This document shows, in pieces, positions 1-7,744 of a DNA stretch of 18,935 nt. Where the stretch lies: the NCBI GenBank assembly GCA_050014415.1, contig JBEKDJ010000060.1:1-18935 (forward strand), written 5' to 3'. The number at the start of each line of letters is the position of its first letter. Position 1 is the stretch's first letter. This DNA is from JBEKDJ01 sp050014415 (GTDB lineage Bacteria > Desulfobacterota > BSN033 > UBA1163). The position numbers and the translations under genes were made by a program. The notes below the pieces were generated by a model. The model searched no databases and was not told the DNA's origin. It saw nothing but the letters and a program-made list of their open reading frames with translations.

Positions 1-309
1 CTATTATTGGATGAGCCTTCATTAGGGTTGGCGCCTTTTCTGGTCAAAGAGATTTTTGGGATCGTGAAAAGAATCAATGAAGATCGGGGGACCACCATTA
101 TCCTGGTGGAGCAGAATGCCAACATGGCTCTCCAGATTGCCCACTATGGGTATGTCATGGAGAATGGCAAGATTGTGATGGAAGAGGTTGCTACCAATCT
201 GAGGGAAAATCCCGATGTCAAGGAAGTTTATCTGGGCGCGGCATCCTCAGGTGCCCTCAAATCATATAAGGACATTAAGTCCTACAAACGGCGTAAACGC
301 TGGCTTTAA
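1..309 (+). CDS. livF: LivF-like branched-chain amino acid-type ABC transporter ATPase (3' end only)
   Basis: This is the C-terminal part of a cytoplasmic ABC ATPase that would power a HAAT-family (Liv) importer. The frame is open from base 1, so the start lies outside the window. It begins in the Walker B motif (LLLDEPS), followed by the D-loop (SLGLAP) and the switch region LVEQNA, where Gln replaces the usual His; this LVEQN form is typical of LivF. It ends with a basic tail (YKRRKRWL) after the usual LivF end point near VYLG. The PaaK-like ligase starts 86 bases downstream on the same strand. In anaerobic degraders such Liv-type operons often sit with CoA ligases and probably carry aromatic or other organic acids rather than amino acids. 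Family assignment is firm; the substrate is inferred. Confidence 0.88.
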   Translation, partial: LLLDEPSLGLAPFLVKEIFGIVKRINEDRGTTIILVEQNANMALQIAHYGYVMENGKIVMEEVATNLRENPDVKEVYLGAASSGALKSYKDIKSYKRRKRWL

Positions 310-395
310 GTCGGAAAGAGCATAGAGCGAAGCGCCTGGCGAACGAAGAGAAACCAAACGCGATACGCTCTGTCATTTGTGTGGGAGGAATAGAC

Positions 396-1670
396 ATGGC
401 AACTCAAGCTAAAGAACCTCGTTATTTTGATATGAAAGAGAATATGACTCTGTCGGAGAGGAAGCGTTATTATGATCAGAGTCTGGCGAAGATGGTTCGT
501 CTGGGATATGAAAAATCCCCAAGAGTCAAAAGAATGTTCGACGAACGAAATATCAATCCTTCAAAATTAGGATCCCTTCGTGATTTGGAGAGGCTTCCTG
601 TGATTTCCAGAGAAGAACTGGTCAAATTCGAGAGGGAGGACCCTCCCTTTGGAGGATTTTGTGGCAAAGACTTGAAGACCGATAGGATTTTTACCTCCCC
701 CGGGCCGGTCTATGAACCCCATCTTACAGAGAAAGACCCGATATGGGCCAGAGGTTATTTTGCTGCAGGGTTTAGAAAAGGGGACATTGTTCTGAATGCC
801 TTTTCCTACCATATGGTCGCCGCCGGTCTGACGTTCCATAGTGGTCTAAGGCGAGTCGGTGCAACAGTCGTTCCGTCCGGCGCTTCCAGCACCGAAAACC
901 AGTTCCAACTCATTCGTGATCTGGGTGTCACAGGATATACAGGGACTCCGAGTTTCTTGATGGCGATCATCAACAAGTCTGAGGAGATGGGTTACAATTT
1001 TAAAGACGATTTTAAAGTAAGGCGGGCGAGCTTCGTGGCTGAACCGCTTCAACCTTCCTTGCGAGAAAAATTCGAAAAAGAATATGGCATCGATACCTAT
1101 CAGATGTATGGGGCTACAGAGGTAGGCGATATCGCCTACGAGTGCCAAACCAAAAGTGGCTGGCATATTTGTGAGGAGGTCATTGTTGAGATTGTGGATC
1201 CCACCACAGGCAAGCAAGTGAACCCAGGAGAATTGGGTGAAGTAGTGGTGACAAGACTGAACCACCTCTTCTTCCTATTCCGGTTTGGGACAGGAGATCT
1301 CTCCCAGATAATCAAAGAATGCTGCTCTTGTGGCAGGACTTCGTTGCGTCTCGCTGGGATATCCGGAAGGGTAGGCGAAGCCACCAAAGTAAGAGGGATG
1401 TTCATTGCGCCCAGTCAATTGAGGGTCATTTCAGATCGATTTGGTGAACTGAGGCTTCAGGCTGTTGTGGACCGGGAGAATTTCAAGGATATTTTGAGCG
1501 TGCGAGTTGAGGCAGATAGAGAAGGACCTGATCGGGCCAGAATCGAACGCGAGTTTGAAAATGTTTTCAGAGAAATATGCACGGTCAAAATTGATAAGCT
1601 TGAGTTCATTGAAAAGGGAACTCTCACGGGAAAAGACGGCCTGATTGTCGATCTGCGTACTTGGAAGTAG
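396..1670 (+). CDS. PaaK-like adenylate-forming CoA ligase (phenylacetate-CoA ligase family)
   Basis: Cytoplasmic ligase of 424 residues, predicted to activate a carboxylic acid to its acyl-CoA through an acyl-adenylate. The ATG at 396 is chosen because GGGAGGA lies just upstream; a GTG at 381 in the same frame is less likely. Visible family features are DLERLPVISREEL (63-75), the A5-like YGATE (238-242), FGTGD with Asp301 (297-301), the Cys-rich ECCSCGRT (308-315) matching the PaaK xCxCGRT element, and GRVGEATKVRG. The phosphate-binding loop, usually SSGTTGKP, is replaced by TSPGPVYEP (100-108), so substrate or mechanism may differ from true phenylacetate-CoA ligase. It follows livF, which suggests a transport-plus-activation unit for an organic, perhaps aromatic, acid. 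A coenzyme F390 synthetase-like function is an alternative within the same superfamily. Confidence 0.85.
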   Translation: MATQAKEPRYFDMKENMTLSERKRYYDQSLAKMVRLGYEKSPRVKRMFDERNINPSKLGSLRDLERLPVISREELVKFEREDPPFGGFCGKDLKTDRIFTSPGPVYEPHLTEKDPIWARGYFAAGFRKGDIVLNAFSYHMVAAGLTFHSGLRRVGATVVPSGASSTENQFQLIRDLGVTGYTGTPSFLMAIINKSEEMGYNFKDDFKVRRASFVAEPLQPSLREKFEKEYGIDTYQMYGATEVGDIAYECQTKSGWHICEEVIVEIVDPTTGKQVNPGELGEVVVTRLNHLFFLFRFGTGDLSQIIKECCSCGRTSLRLAGISGRVGEATKVRGMFIAPSQLRVISDRFGELRLQAVVDRENFKDILSVRVEADREGPDRARIEREFENVFREICTVKIDKLEFIEKGTLTGKDGLIVDLRTWK

Positions 1671-1692
1671 ATTGCCAAGACTACCTTATTAG

Positions 1693-1717
1693 TCTCCCCC
1701 CTTCAGAAGGAGGGGGA
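1693..1717. repeat. Imperfect hairpin in the gap between the two CoA-ligase genes
   Basis: An 11-base stem (1693-1703 against 1707-1717) with a CAG loop, one mismatch and one G-U pair, rich in C on the left arm and G on the right. It lies 22 bases after the PaaK-like stop codon. No T-run follows on either strand, so it is not a standard intrinsic terminator. It may be a dispersed palindromic repeat or a processing stem-loop. Confidence 0.45.
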
Positions 1718-1884
1718 AAGGAGAATCAAGGATCTTCATATTTTTAGATATTGCGCGGGATAGAATGTTGATGTTCAAAGGCGGGAGTCTTGAAAGCTAT
1801 CATCATAGCGCTTAACGATGGGAGCCAAAAAAAAGCACCATGCTCTATGCTCCAAGCGCCTTGAAGATAGGGAAGGGGAAGCGT

Positions 1885-3468
1885 ATGGGAAATCTTGATA
1901 TACATATCGGGGAGATATTAGCGAGAAATGGGAGGATGTATCCAAACGAGGTTGCCCTGATTGAGAGAATACCCAGCGAGAATAAGAGGAGCGAGATCAC
2001 CTGGAAGCAGTTTGATGAAGGGGCTAACCGATTTGCCAACATTCTGCTCAAAAAAGGTATCCAAAAGGGGGACAAGGTTATCCACCTCATGATGAATTCA
2101 ATCGATTGGCTCATTGCCTATTTCGGTATTGTTCGTACAGGAGCGTGGGCTGTTCCCCTCAATTTCCGTTTTTCGGGCAATGATATCAAGTACTGTTGTG
2201 ATGTCGCAGAACCTCGATTGATGGTCTTCGGAAAGGAATTTATCGATCGGATCGACAAGATAAGAGATGATCTTCCCACGGTAAAGGACTATATCTTTGT
2301 AGGAAAAGAAATCCCGGGCTACGCACAGTCGTATGATCGATTAATGGAGAGATCTTCGGTTACTCCCCCCCATATTCAAATTGAGTACGACGACCCCTGT
2401 GGCCTCTATTTCACCTCTGGCACGACGGGCCAACCCAAACCTATTCTTTTAACCCACAAGAACATGATATGTGCCTGTATTACCGAAAGAGCTCATCATT
2501 ATCAGATAAGAGAAGACAATTTTATTCTCATTCCTCCCCTTTATCATACCGGAGCAAAGATGCACTGGTTTGGAAGCTTTATTGTTGGAGGACCTGCTGT
2601 CATCTTGAAGGGGATTTCACCGGAATGGATTCTTGAGGCAGCAAGCGAAGAGAGAGGGACAATCGTTTGGCTTCTTGTCCCATGGGCTCAGGACATCCTC
2701 TTGAAGCTTGACAGTGGAGAGATCAAAATAGAAGATTACAACCTCAGTCAGCTTAGGCTCATGCACATTGGTGCGCAGCCCGTCCCTCCCTCGCTGGTCA
2801 AACACTGGAAAGAGTATTTCCCGAAGATGGCCTATGATACCGACTATGGTCTGAGCGAGTCAACAGGGCCGGGTTGTGTGCACCTCGGGATTGAGAATGA
2901 ACATAAGGTTGGAGCGATCGGTCTTGCCGGATTCAACTGGGAAACGAACATCCTGGATGAAAGCGGCATTCCCGTCCAGCGGGGAGAGGTGGGTGAACTC
3001 GCTGTCCGAGGCGACGGGGTGATGAAAGAATATTACCGAAATCCGGAAGCCACCGCCAACGCGATCCGGAACGGGTGGTTGTTCACCGGAGACATGGCGA
3101 AACAGGATGAAGGTGGTTTCATTTTCTTGGTCGATAGGAAAAAAGACCTCATCATTTCCGGGGGCGAGAATGTTTTCCCCGTAGAAGTTGAAGACTTCCT
3201 GCATGCCCATCCGAACGTCAAGGATGTGGCAGCCATTGGCTATCCGGATGAACGGTTAGGTGAGATCGTGGCGGTCGTGATTGACGTCGTTCCTGGAAAG
3301 ATGCTCACAAAAGAGGATGTACTCAAGTATTGCGAAAAGCTGCCAAAGTACAAGAGGCCACAGAAGATCTTTCTGGGCGAGGTTCCTCGCAATCCAACAG
3401 GAAAAATAGAGAAGCCAAAACTGAGAAGGAAATATGCAGGAATGGAAGAATCGTTTAAGATAGAATGA
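1885..3468 (+). CDS. Acyl-CoA synthetase (AMP-forming, class I adenylate-forming enzyme)
   Basis: Cytoplasmic enzyme of 527 residues that would convert a carboxylic acid, ATP and CoA to acyl-CoA, AMP and pyrophosphate. All core motifs are present: the phosphate loop TSGTTGQPK (178-186), A5 YGLSE (321-325), GWLFTGD (397-403), the hinge DRKKDLIISGGENV (417-430) and the catalytic A10 lysine in PTGK (Lys507). Length is normal for a medium/long-chain or aromatic acyl-CoA ligase. The ATG at 1885 is preferred because GGAAGGGGAA lies 4 bases upstream; an in-frame ATG at 1840 has no ribosome site and would add 15 residues. A 214-base gap separates it from the PaaK-like gene. Together with livF it suggests import and activation of an organic acid. 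The acid is not readable from sequence. Confidence 0.9.
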   Translation: MGNLDIHIGEILARNGRMYPNEVALIERIPSENKRSEITWKQFDEGANRFANILLKKGIQKGDKVIHLMMNSIDWLIAYFGIVRTGAWAVPLNFRFSGNDIKYCCDVAEPRLMVFGKEFIDRIDKIRDDLPTVKDYIFVGKEIPGYAQSYDRLMERSSVTPPHIQIEYDDPCGLYFTSGTTGQPKPILLTHKNMICACITERAHHYQIREDNFILIPPLYHTGAKMHWFGSFIVGGPAVILKGISPEWILEAASEERGTIVWLLVPWAQDILLKLDSGEIKIEDYNLSQLRLMHIGAQPVPPSLVKHWKEYFPKMAYDTDYGLSESTGPGCVHLGIENEHKVGAIGLAGFNWETNILDESGIPVQRGEVGELAVRGDGVMKEYYRNPEATANAIRNGWLFTGDMAKQDEGGFIFLVDRKKDLIISGGENVFPVEVEDFLHAHPNVKDVAAIGYPDERLGEIVAVVIDVVPGKMLTKEDVLKYCEKLPKYKRPQKIFLGEVPRNPTGKIEKPKLRRKYAGMEESFKIE

Positions 3469-3868
3469 TGCCTCTTCTTCTGCTTATCTGTAAAGGAGGG
3501 CCGGGCGGATTCGAAATAAGTTTCTAGAGGGTGGACTGCGGCTTCAATATTCTGAATAAGAGTTGGTTTAGTTAGCCTTGCACTATTCCTCTTCAATATT
3601 CTACTGCTTCAGTCCTTTCCACCCTTCAAAGCTACCTCTCTTTGTGAACGATAGATGCGCATTCACCAGTAGTTCCTTCTCATTTCCCACATAAATACCG
3701 GACAAATTGTCGAAGAATGGAAAAAAATCAGACCCTGTTTCGCTAAAATGAAGAAAAGTCAATGGTTGTCAAAATTGGTACAAGTCAAATGATTCCTAAT
3801 AGTTATGAATCATTTGCACGACAGTATCTTCCAGTCCGTTTAATTGGTATGTTTTTTGCTGACATTGA
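3469..3868. other. 400-base intergenic region ahead of the histidine kinase gene
   Basis: I see no credible gene here. The open frame on the minus strand around 3240-3596 runs antisense to the acyl-CoA synthetase end and has no recognisable motif. The right half is A/T-rich and carries a perfect inverted repeat at 3786-3816. No clear T-tailed terminator follows the synthetase stop. The promoter of the kinase operon most likely lies in the right half, but I cannot name its boxes with confidence. Confidence 0.5.
3786..3816. promoter_or_regulatory. Perfect 10-bp inverted repeat upstream of the histidine kinase
   Basis: CAAATGATTC (3786-3795) and GAATCATTTG (3807-3816) are exact reverse complements separated by 11 bases. 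The right arm ends 52 bases before the kinase ATG at 3869. Size and location fit a dimeric regulator operator; a weak RNA stem-loop in the leader is the alternative. No terminator-like T-run follows. Confidence 0.45.
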
Positions 3869-5842
3869 ATGCGAATACGAATAATAATCCTTTTCGTGGT
3901 CGAATCTGTGATGAAAGATCGAGACAAGAAAAATGTTGTGATATTGCTCAGGTGGACCGTTATTGTCGTGGTCAGTTATCTCATTCTGTTTGGCAAAGGT
4001 AGGGTTGCAGACCCACGTCTAAGTCAACTTCTCATTATCGGATACATCCTATCGAATCTCTTGCTTGTCCTCGTTCCCAAGGCGTGGTTTTCGAACCTAA
4101 AGCTCTTTTATTCATTAGTCCTCGTGGATACTGGGATCGTTTCCTTCGGAATGTACCTTTCGGAAAAGATGACAACAGATTTCTATCTTGTCTTTTTCCT
4201 CATCATCATCTTTGCATCGCTCAGTCGCAATTTTAGATTGCTGATGACCATCGGAGGTATCACCGCTTTTCTCTACGGGGTTCTCCTCTATTTCTGGGGA
4301 TTCTTTGCTTCCGAGAATAGTAGCAGCTATATCCTTCGCATCCCCTTCATCTTCATCATGACTGCTTTTTATGGGTATATTGTTCAAACCTTTAGTGAAG
4401 AGAAACGTCGCCAACTCACCATCTCGGAAGACAAGTATCGAGGTCTCTTTGAGAATGCCAATGACGGGATTATCATCTTGAAAAGTCCCCAATTTCTCGT
4501 CGCGAATGTCAATAAAGAGGTTGAGCGGCTCACCGGATACGAGAAGAAAGAACTTCTTGGAAAAGCCATTGTCGATCTCATCGCTGTAGAGGAAGGAAGG
4601 AAGTTGGCTTATCTCGAGGAGGTGGTCGAGAAGGGAGAGGCGAGAACAGATTCGTTTCCCTTACTGAGAAAAGATGGGATGCCGCTGGAGGCGGATCTTT
4701 CCACCAAGAGGATCGATCTAGGCGATGAGTCCTTCTATCAGGTGATCTTTCGGGACCTGACAGAACAAAGAAAACTCGAGAAGAAGATCAGAGAGAGTAA
4801 ACGGAACCTGGAGGCTATCTTCGATGCGATCCGGGACCAACTCTCCATACAGGCTCCTGACTATCACATTCTCCGTGTCAATCGGGCGGTGATTGAAAAA
4901 TACCATACAGAGTTTAGAGAGCTGCTTGGAAAGAAATGTTACGAGGCCTACTATCAGAGAACCATGCCCTGTGAGAAATGCCCGATATCGGTGACCATCC
5001 AGACGCAGCAGCCCTCTTTCTCAATCATGAAGATCCCGGAGAAGGACACGACCCTGCGCATCTTCTCTTACCCGGTTTCAGATGACAAAGGGAGTCTCTT
5101 CGCTGTCATTGAATATGTCCAGGATATCACCGAAGAAGAGCGGCTCCAGGAACAGCTCATCCAGTCAGAAAAGCTGGCCGGGATAGGCGCATTGGCATCT
5201 GGCATCGCCCATGAAATTAACAACCCCCTTTCTGGAGTCGTCGGGATGGCAGAACTCTGCATGGCAGAGGAGAATCCCGAAGAGATCAAGAGTTATTTGA
5301 CGGACATCTTGAATTGTGCTCAGAGAATAGGTGAAATCTCCCAGGGACTCAGGTCATACTCCCGAATCGCAAAAGATGGGAGCCAGGTTCTTGCAGATGT
5401 CAATGAGGTTCTCGACAGTTCTTTGAAGATGGTACGACTGGGAATCAGGGCTGATTCGGTAGAGGTGATGAAGAAATTCCAGCCCGTCGAGAAGATAGAA
5501 GTGGATGTCGGTGAGATTCAACAGGTGTTTTCCAATTTGATTACCAACGCGTTACAAGCCATCAACGGAAAAGGTGGGATGCTTACCCTCTCTACTCGCT
5601 CGTTAAAGGATTCAGTTGAAGTCAAGGTGAGCGACAACGGTGTGGGGATTCCCCCAAAATATCTCAAACAGATTTTCGATCCTTTCTTCACAACCAAGAA
5701 GCCTGGTGAAGGAACGGGTCTTGGTTTGAATATCGTCTACCGTATTGTGACCAAATATGAAGGAACGATCGATGTCGAAAGCAAGGTAGATGTGGGGACA
5801 ACGTTTACCGTCAAATTTCCAATAAGGAGGGATATCGGATGA
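3869..5842 (+). CDS. Membrane-bound PAS sensor histidine kinase
   Basis: Inner-membrane sensor kinase of 657 residues. Order: about six hydrophobic segments (about 24-42, 52-70, 78-97, 103-120, 124-146, 155-173), PAS domain 1 (about 190-303, FENANDGIIIL to VIFRDLTE), PAS domain 2 (about 310-425), HisKA dimerisation domain with phospho-acceptor His448 in SGIAHEINNPL, and an HATPase domain with N-box NLITNAL (Asn560), DNGVG (589-593), DPFFTTK and GTGLGL (615-620). The DHp sequence resembles NtrB/PAS-type kinases. PAS 2 carries MPCEKCPI (Cys368, Cys371), a possible redox- or metal-sensitive pair. Neither the ATG at 3869 nor the in-frame ATG at 3911 has a good ribosome site; 3911 would give a more usual charged start (MKDRDKK). 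Its end overlaps the response regulator by 4 bases, so the two are surely co-translated. The signal sensed is unknown. Confidence 0.92.
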   Translation: MRIRIIILFVVESVMKDRDKKNVVILLRWTVIVVVSYLILFGKGRVADPRLSQLLIIGYILSNLLLVLVPKAWFSNLKLFYSLVLVDTGIVSFGMYLSEKMTTDFYLVFFLIIIFASLSRNFRLLMTIGGITAFLYGVLLYFWGFFASENSSSYILRIPFIFIMTAFYGYIVQTFSEEKRRQLTISEDKYRGLFENANDGIIILKSPQFLVANVNKEVERLTGYEKKELLGKAIVDLIAVEEGRKLAYLEEVVEKGEARTDSFPLLRKDGMPLEADLSTKRIDLGDESFYQVIFRDLTEQRKLEKKIRESKRNLEAIFDAIRDQLSIQAPDYHILRVNRAVIEKYHTEFRELLGKKCYEAYYQRTMPCEKCPISVTIQTQQPSFSIMKIPEKDTTLRIFSYPVSDDKGSLFAVIEYVQDITEEERLQEQLIQSEKLAGIGALASGIAHEINNPLSGVVGMAELCMAEENPEEIKSYLTDILNCAQRIGEISQGLRSYSRIAKDGSQVLADVNEVLDSSLKMVRLGIRADSVEVMKKFQPVEKIEVDVGEIQQVFSNLITNALQAINGKGGMLTLSTRSLKDSVEVKVSDNGVGIPPKYLKQIFDPFFTTKKPGEGTGLGLNIVYRIVTKYEGTIDVESKVDVGTTFTVKFPIRRDIG

Positions 5843-6225
5843 GCAAGAAGGTATTGGTCGTAGATGATGAAGAGGTGATTCGGAAGCTCTTGAGAATCCA
5901 TCTAGTAAAATGGGGCTATGAGGTAAAAGAGGCCGTCGACGGAACGCAGGCCATAGAAGAGATTGGAAAAGACGATTTTGACCTCCTCATTTGTGATATC
6001 CTGATGCCAAACATGGATGGATGGCAGGTGTTGAAGGAGGTGAAATCGAATCCAAAGACGAAGGATATGCCGGTCATTGTCCTGACAGCAAAGAATCAAG
6101 ACACGGATATGTTCAAAGGTTACGATCTGGGGGCCAGTTACTATATGACCAAACCCTTTACCAAGGCCCAACTCCTCTATGGACTGAAATTGATGTTTGA
6201 GGAGAATCCAACACCTCTGTGCTAA
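5839..6225 (+). CDS. Single-domain response regulator (receiver domain only)
   Basis: Cytoplasmic CheY-like protein of 128 residues, predicted partner of the preceding kinase. The acidic pocket (Asp9, Asp10), phospho-acceptor Asp53 (ICDILMPNMDGW), Thr83 (VLTAK) and Lys105 (MTKPF) are all in place, so it should be phosphorylatable. Nothing follows the receiver fold: no DNA-binding, GGDEF or other output domain. It must therefore act by protein contact or as a phosphorelay intermediate. The start is fixed by the ATGA overlap with the kinase stop and by AAGGAGG at 5824-5830, 8 bases upstream. Confidence 0.93.
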   Translation: MSKKVLVVDDEEVIRKLLRIHLVKWGYEVKEAVDGTQAIEEIGKDDFDLLICDILMPNMDGWQVLKEVKSNPKTKDMPVIVLTAKNQDTDMFKGYDLGASYYMTKPFTKAQLLYGLKLMFEENPTPLC

Positions 6226-6229
6226 GAAA

Positions 6230-6248
6230 ACAGCGAGTAGATCGCTGT
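6230..6248 (+). other. Perfect 7-bp stem-loop just after the response regulator
   Basis: ACAGCGA (6230-6236) and TCGCTGT (6242-6248) pair exactly around a 5-base loop, starting 4 bases after the response regulator stop codon. It is followed by A-rich rather than T-rich sequence, so it is at best an atypical terminator or an mRNA 3'-end stabilising hairpin. Confidence 0.4.
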
Positions 6249-6499
6249 AAACAGATGTTGCACGTGAAGCTCACAGACCCACTTGTGTAGCATTGCTGCC
6301 TTCCTATGTGCGCTGTCCCCTTTGTTAGAAGAGAAGCCGACAGAGGGAAAGACCTAAGGAACATCCACAAAACCATAATCTTCCTGCCAATAACCAATTG
6401 AAATTCATGATTAATGAATGTCCTTCTGTTCCGTTATGTGGTACTTATATTCTACAGAGAATAAGAATTTGACATTTCACCCCAAGGGGGAGGAGAAAC

Positions 6500-7342
6500 A
6501 TGGATATCCTGGAAGCCATTTCACGGCGCGTGAGTGTTCGCAACTATCAGACTGAGCCCGCTTCTGCTTTGGAGGTCGAGGATGTCCGACGCAGAGGAGA
6601 AGAGGCTGAGGCGTTAACTCGGGCCGAAATGAAGTTTCAGCTCTACTCGGCTGAAGAGATAGGTAGGGATGTCAAAGGCATCATCGGGGACTCTTGGAAG
6701 TTCATCCGTGCCCCGCACTACATCGTCCTTGTGGCAATAGAGGGTGAAGGCTACCTTGTAGATTCGGGCTTCCGGTTTGAACAGATGGTTCTCGAGGCGA
6801 CCCGAATGGGCTTGGGTACGTGTTGGATCGGCGGCATGTTCAAAGAGGCTTCCCTCCGTTCTGCCCTCGCGATAGAAGAATCGTGGCGAGTGATCGCTTT
6901 AACCCCGATCGGCCGTCCAGCAGACTCGAGCTTAGTGAGTCGCGCGTTTCGGGCAGTAGCTCGCTCGTCAACGCGAAAGCCGGTTGAACAGATTTTCTTC
7001 TGGCAACGCCATGGAGGATCGTTGCCCGCAGGCGTTCATTCCGAGGAACGGCTGGCCCGCGTGCTCGAAGCGACGCGGCGGGCTCCGTCGTGGGCGAACA
7101 AGCAGCCCTGGCGGTTCATACTGGCGGACCGCGAAATTCTGGTCTACAAACAGATGCGCCAGGAAAGGGAGGGTAAGGACTACCATTTGCTTGACTGCGG
7201 CATTGCCATGGCCCATCTGCATCTGGCATCAAGAGCTGTAGGAATGAACGGGAGCTGGGAGCTTAGAAAGTGCGAGGTTCCCGGGGCACCCGATGCCGAA
7301 CTTGTCGGCGGATACGTGTTGGACCTTTCCTGTCTTCGCTGA
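6500..7342 (+). CDS. Nitroreductase-family flavoprotein (TM1586-type)
   Basis: Predicted cytoplasmic FMN-dependent oxidoreductase of 280 residues. The N-terminus MDILEAISRRVSVRNY is the classic nitroreductase opening with the FMN-phosphate arginines. A second half begins near residue 185 with a nitroreductase-like ATRRAPSWANKQPWRF, and a central stretch LEATRMGLGTCWIGG matches the FMN-side helix. This double-half layout fits the putative TM1586 nitroreductase family. The start is well supported by GGGGGAGGAG at 6486-6495, 4 bases before the ATG. By eye its second half is more G/C-rich than its neighbours, with many GCG/CGG/GCC codons, which could mean transfer from another genome. It stands alone: a 274-base gap precedes it and the next gene is convergent. 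The substrate is unknown. Confidence 0.82.
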   Translation: MDILEAISRRVSVRNYQTEPASALEVEDVRRRGEEAEALTRAEMKFQLYSAEEIGRDVKGIIGDSWKFIRAPHYIVLVAIEGEGYLVDSGFRFEQMVLEATRMGLGTCWIGGMFKEASLRSALAIEESWRVIALTPIGRPADSSLVSRAFRAVARSSTRKPVEQIFFWQRHGGSLPAGVHSEERLARVLEATRRAPSWANKQPWRFILADREILVYKQMRQEREGKDYHLLDCGIAMAHLHLASRAVGMNGSWELRKCEVPGAPDAELVGGYVLDLSCLR

Positions 7343-7744
7343 AGAGGGAGATAGAGTGAGGGAAGACTTCTAACATTTTCGGATAGCTTGATGGATTGGC
7401 TTGGGTAAGCTTGGTCTTAGCCAGAGAATCCTAAAGGATGCTGCAAATCTCAGGCAGTGACCTTTCAGGATGGAAACGTTTGTAGTGTCTAGTTATATGA
7501 TTGATGGCCAGAACTACCAAATCGTCTCGTTTTATGTCTACCACCCCGTCTCCTGAAAAAAGGACCTTCATGGAACCTAGAAATTCCTCATCTCTATGAT
7601 TGTAGAGGCAACACCATTCTGAAAGACTTGGGAGCAATGGGGAAATTTAGGGAAATAGTTCAATTTAACTTTGCTTCTCTTATAAGGGTTCTGATAGGGC
7701 AGCGTCCGATTCCAATGGGTATAAAAAAGCGTTTTGTGGTCATG
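7343..7744. other. Roughly 400-base intergenic region between convergent genes
   Basis: No supported gene. A 68-codon minus-strand open frame (7431-7637) contains SGDGVVDIKRDDLVVLAINH, faintly like a dockerin or EF-hand calcium loop, but it has no ribosome site, no second repeat and no partner gene. No strong intrinsic terminator for either flanking gene was found. Confidence 0.4.

Noticed and set aside
1693..1717. Hairpin after the PaaK-like gene as an intrinsic terminator
   Set aside because: No T-run follows the stem on either strand, so it is listed only as a repeat/hairpin.
7431..7637. Minus-strand 68-codon frame with a dockerin/EF-hand-like SGDGVVDIK stretch
   Set aside because: One short loop similarity only, no second repeat, no ribosome site, no cohesin or cellulosome context; most likely chance.
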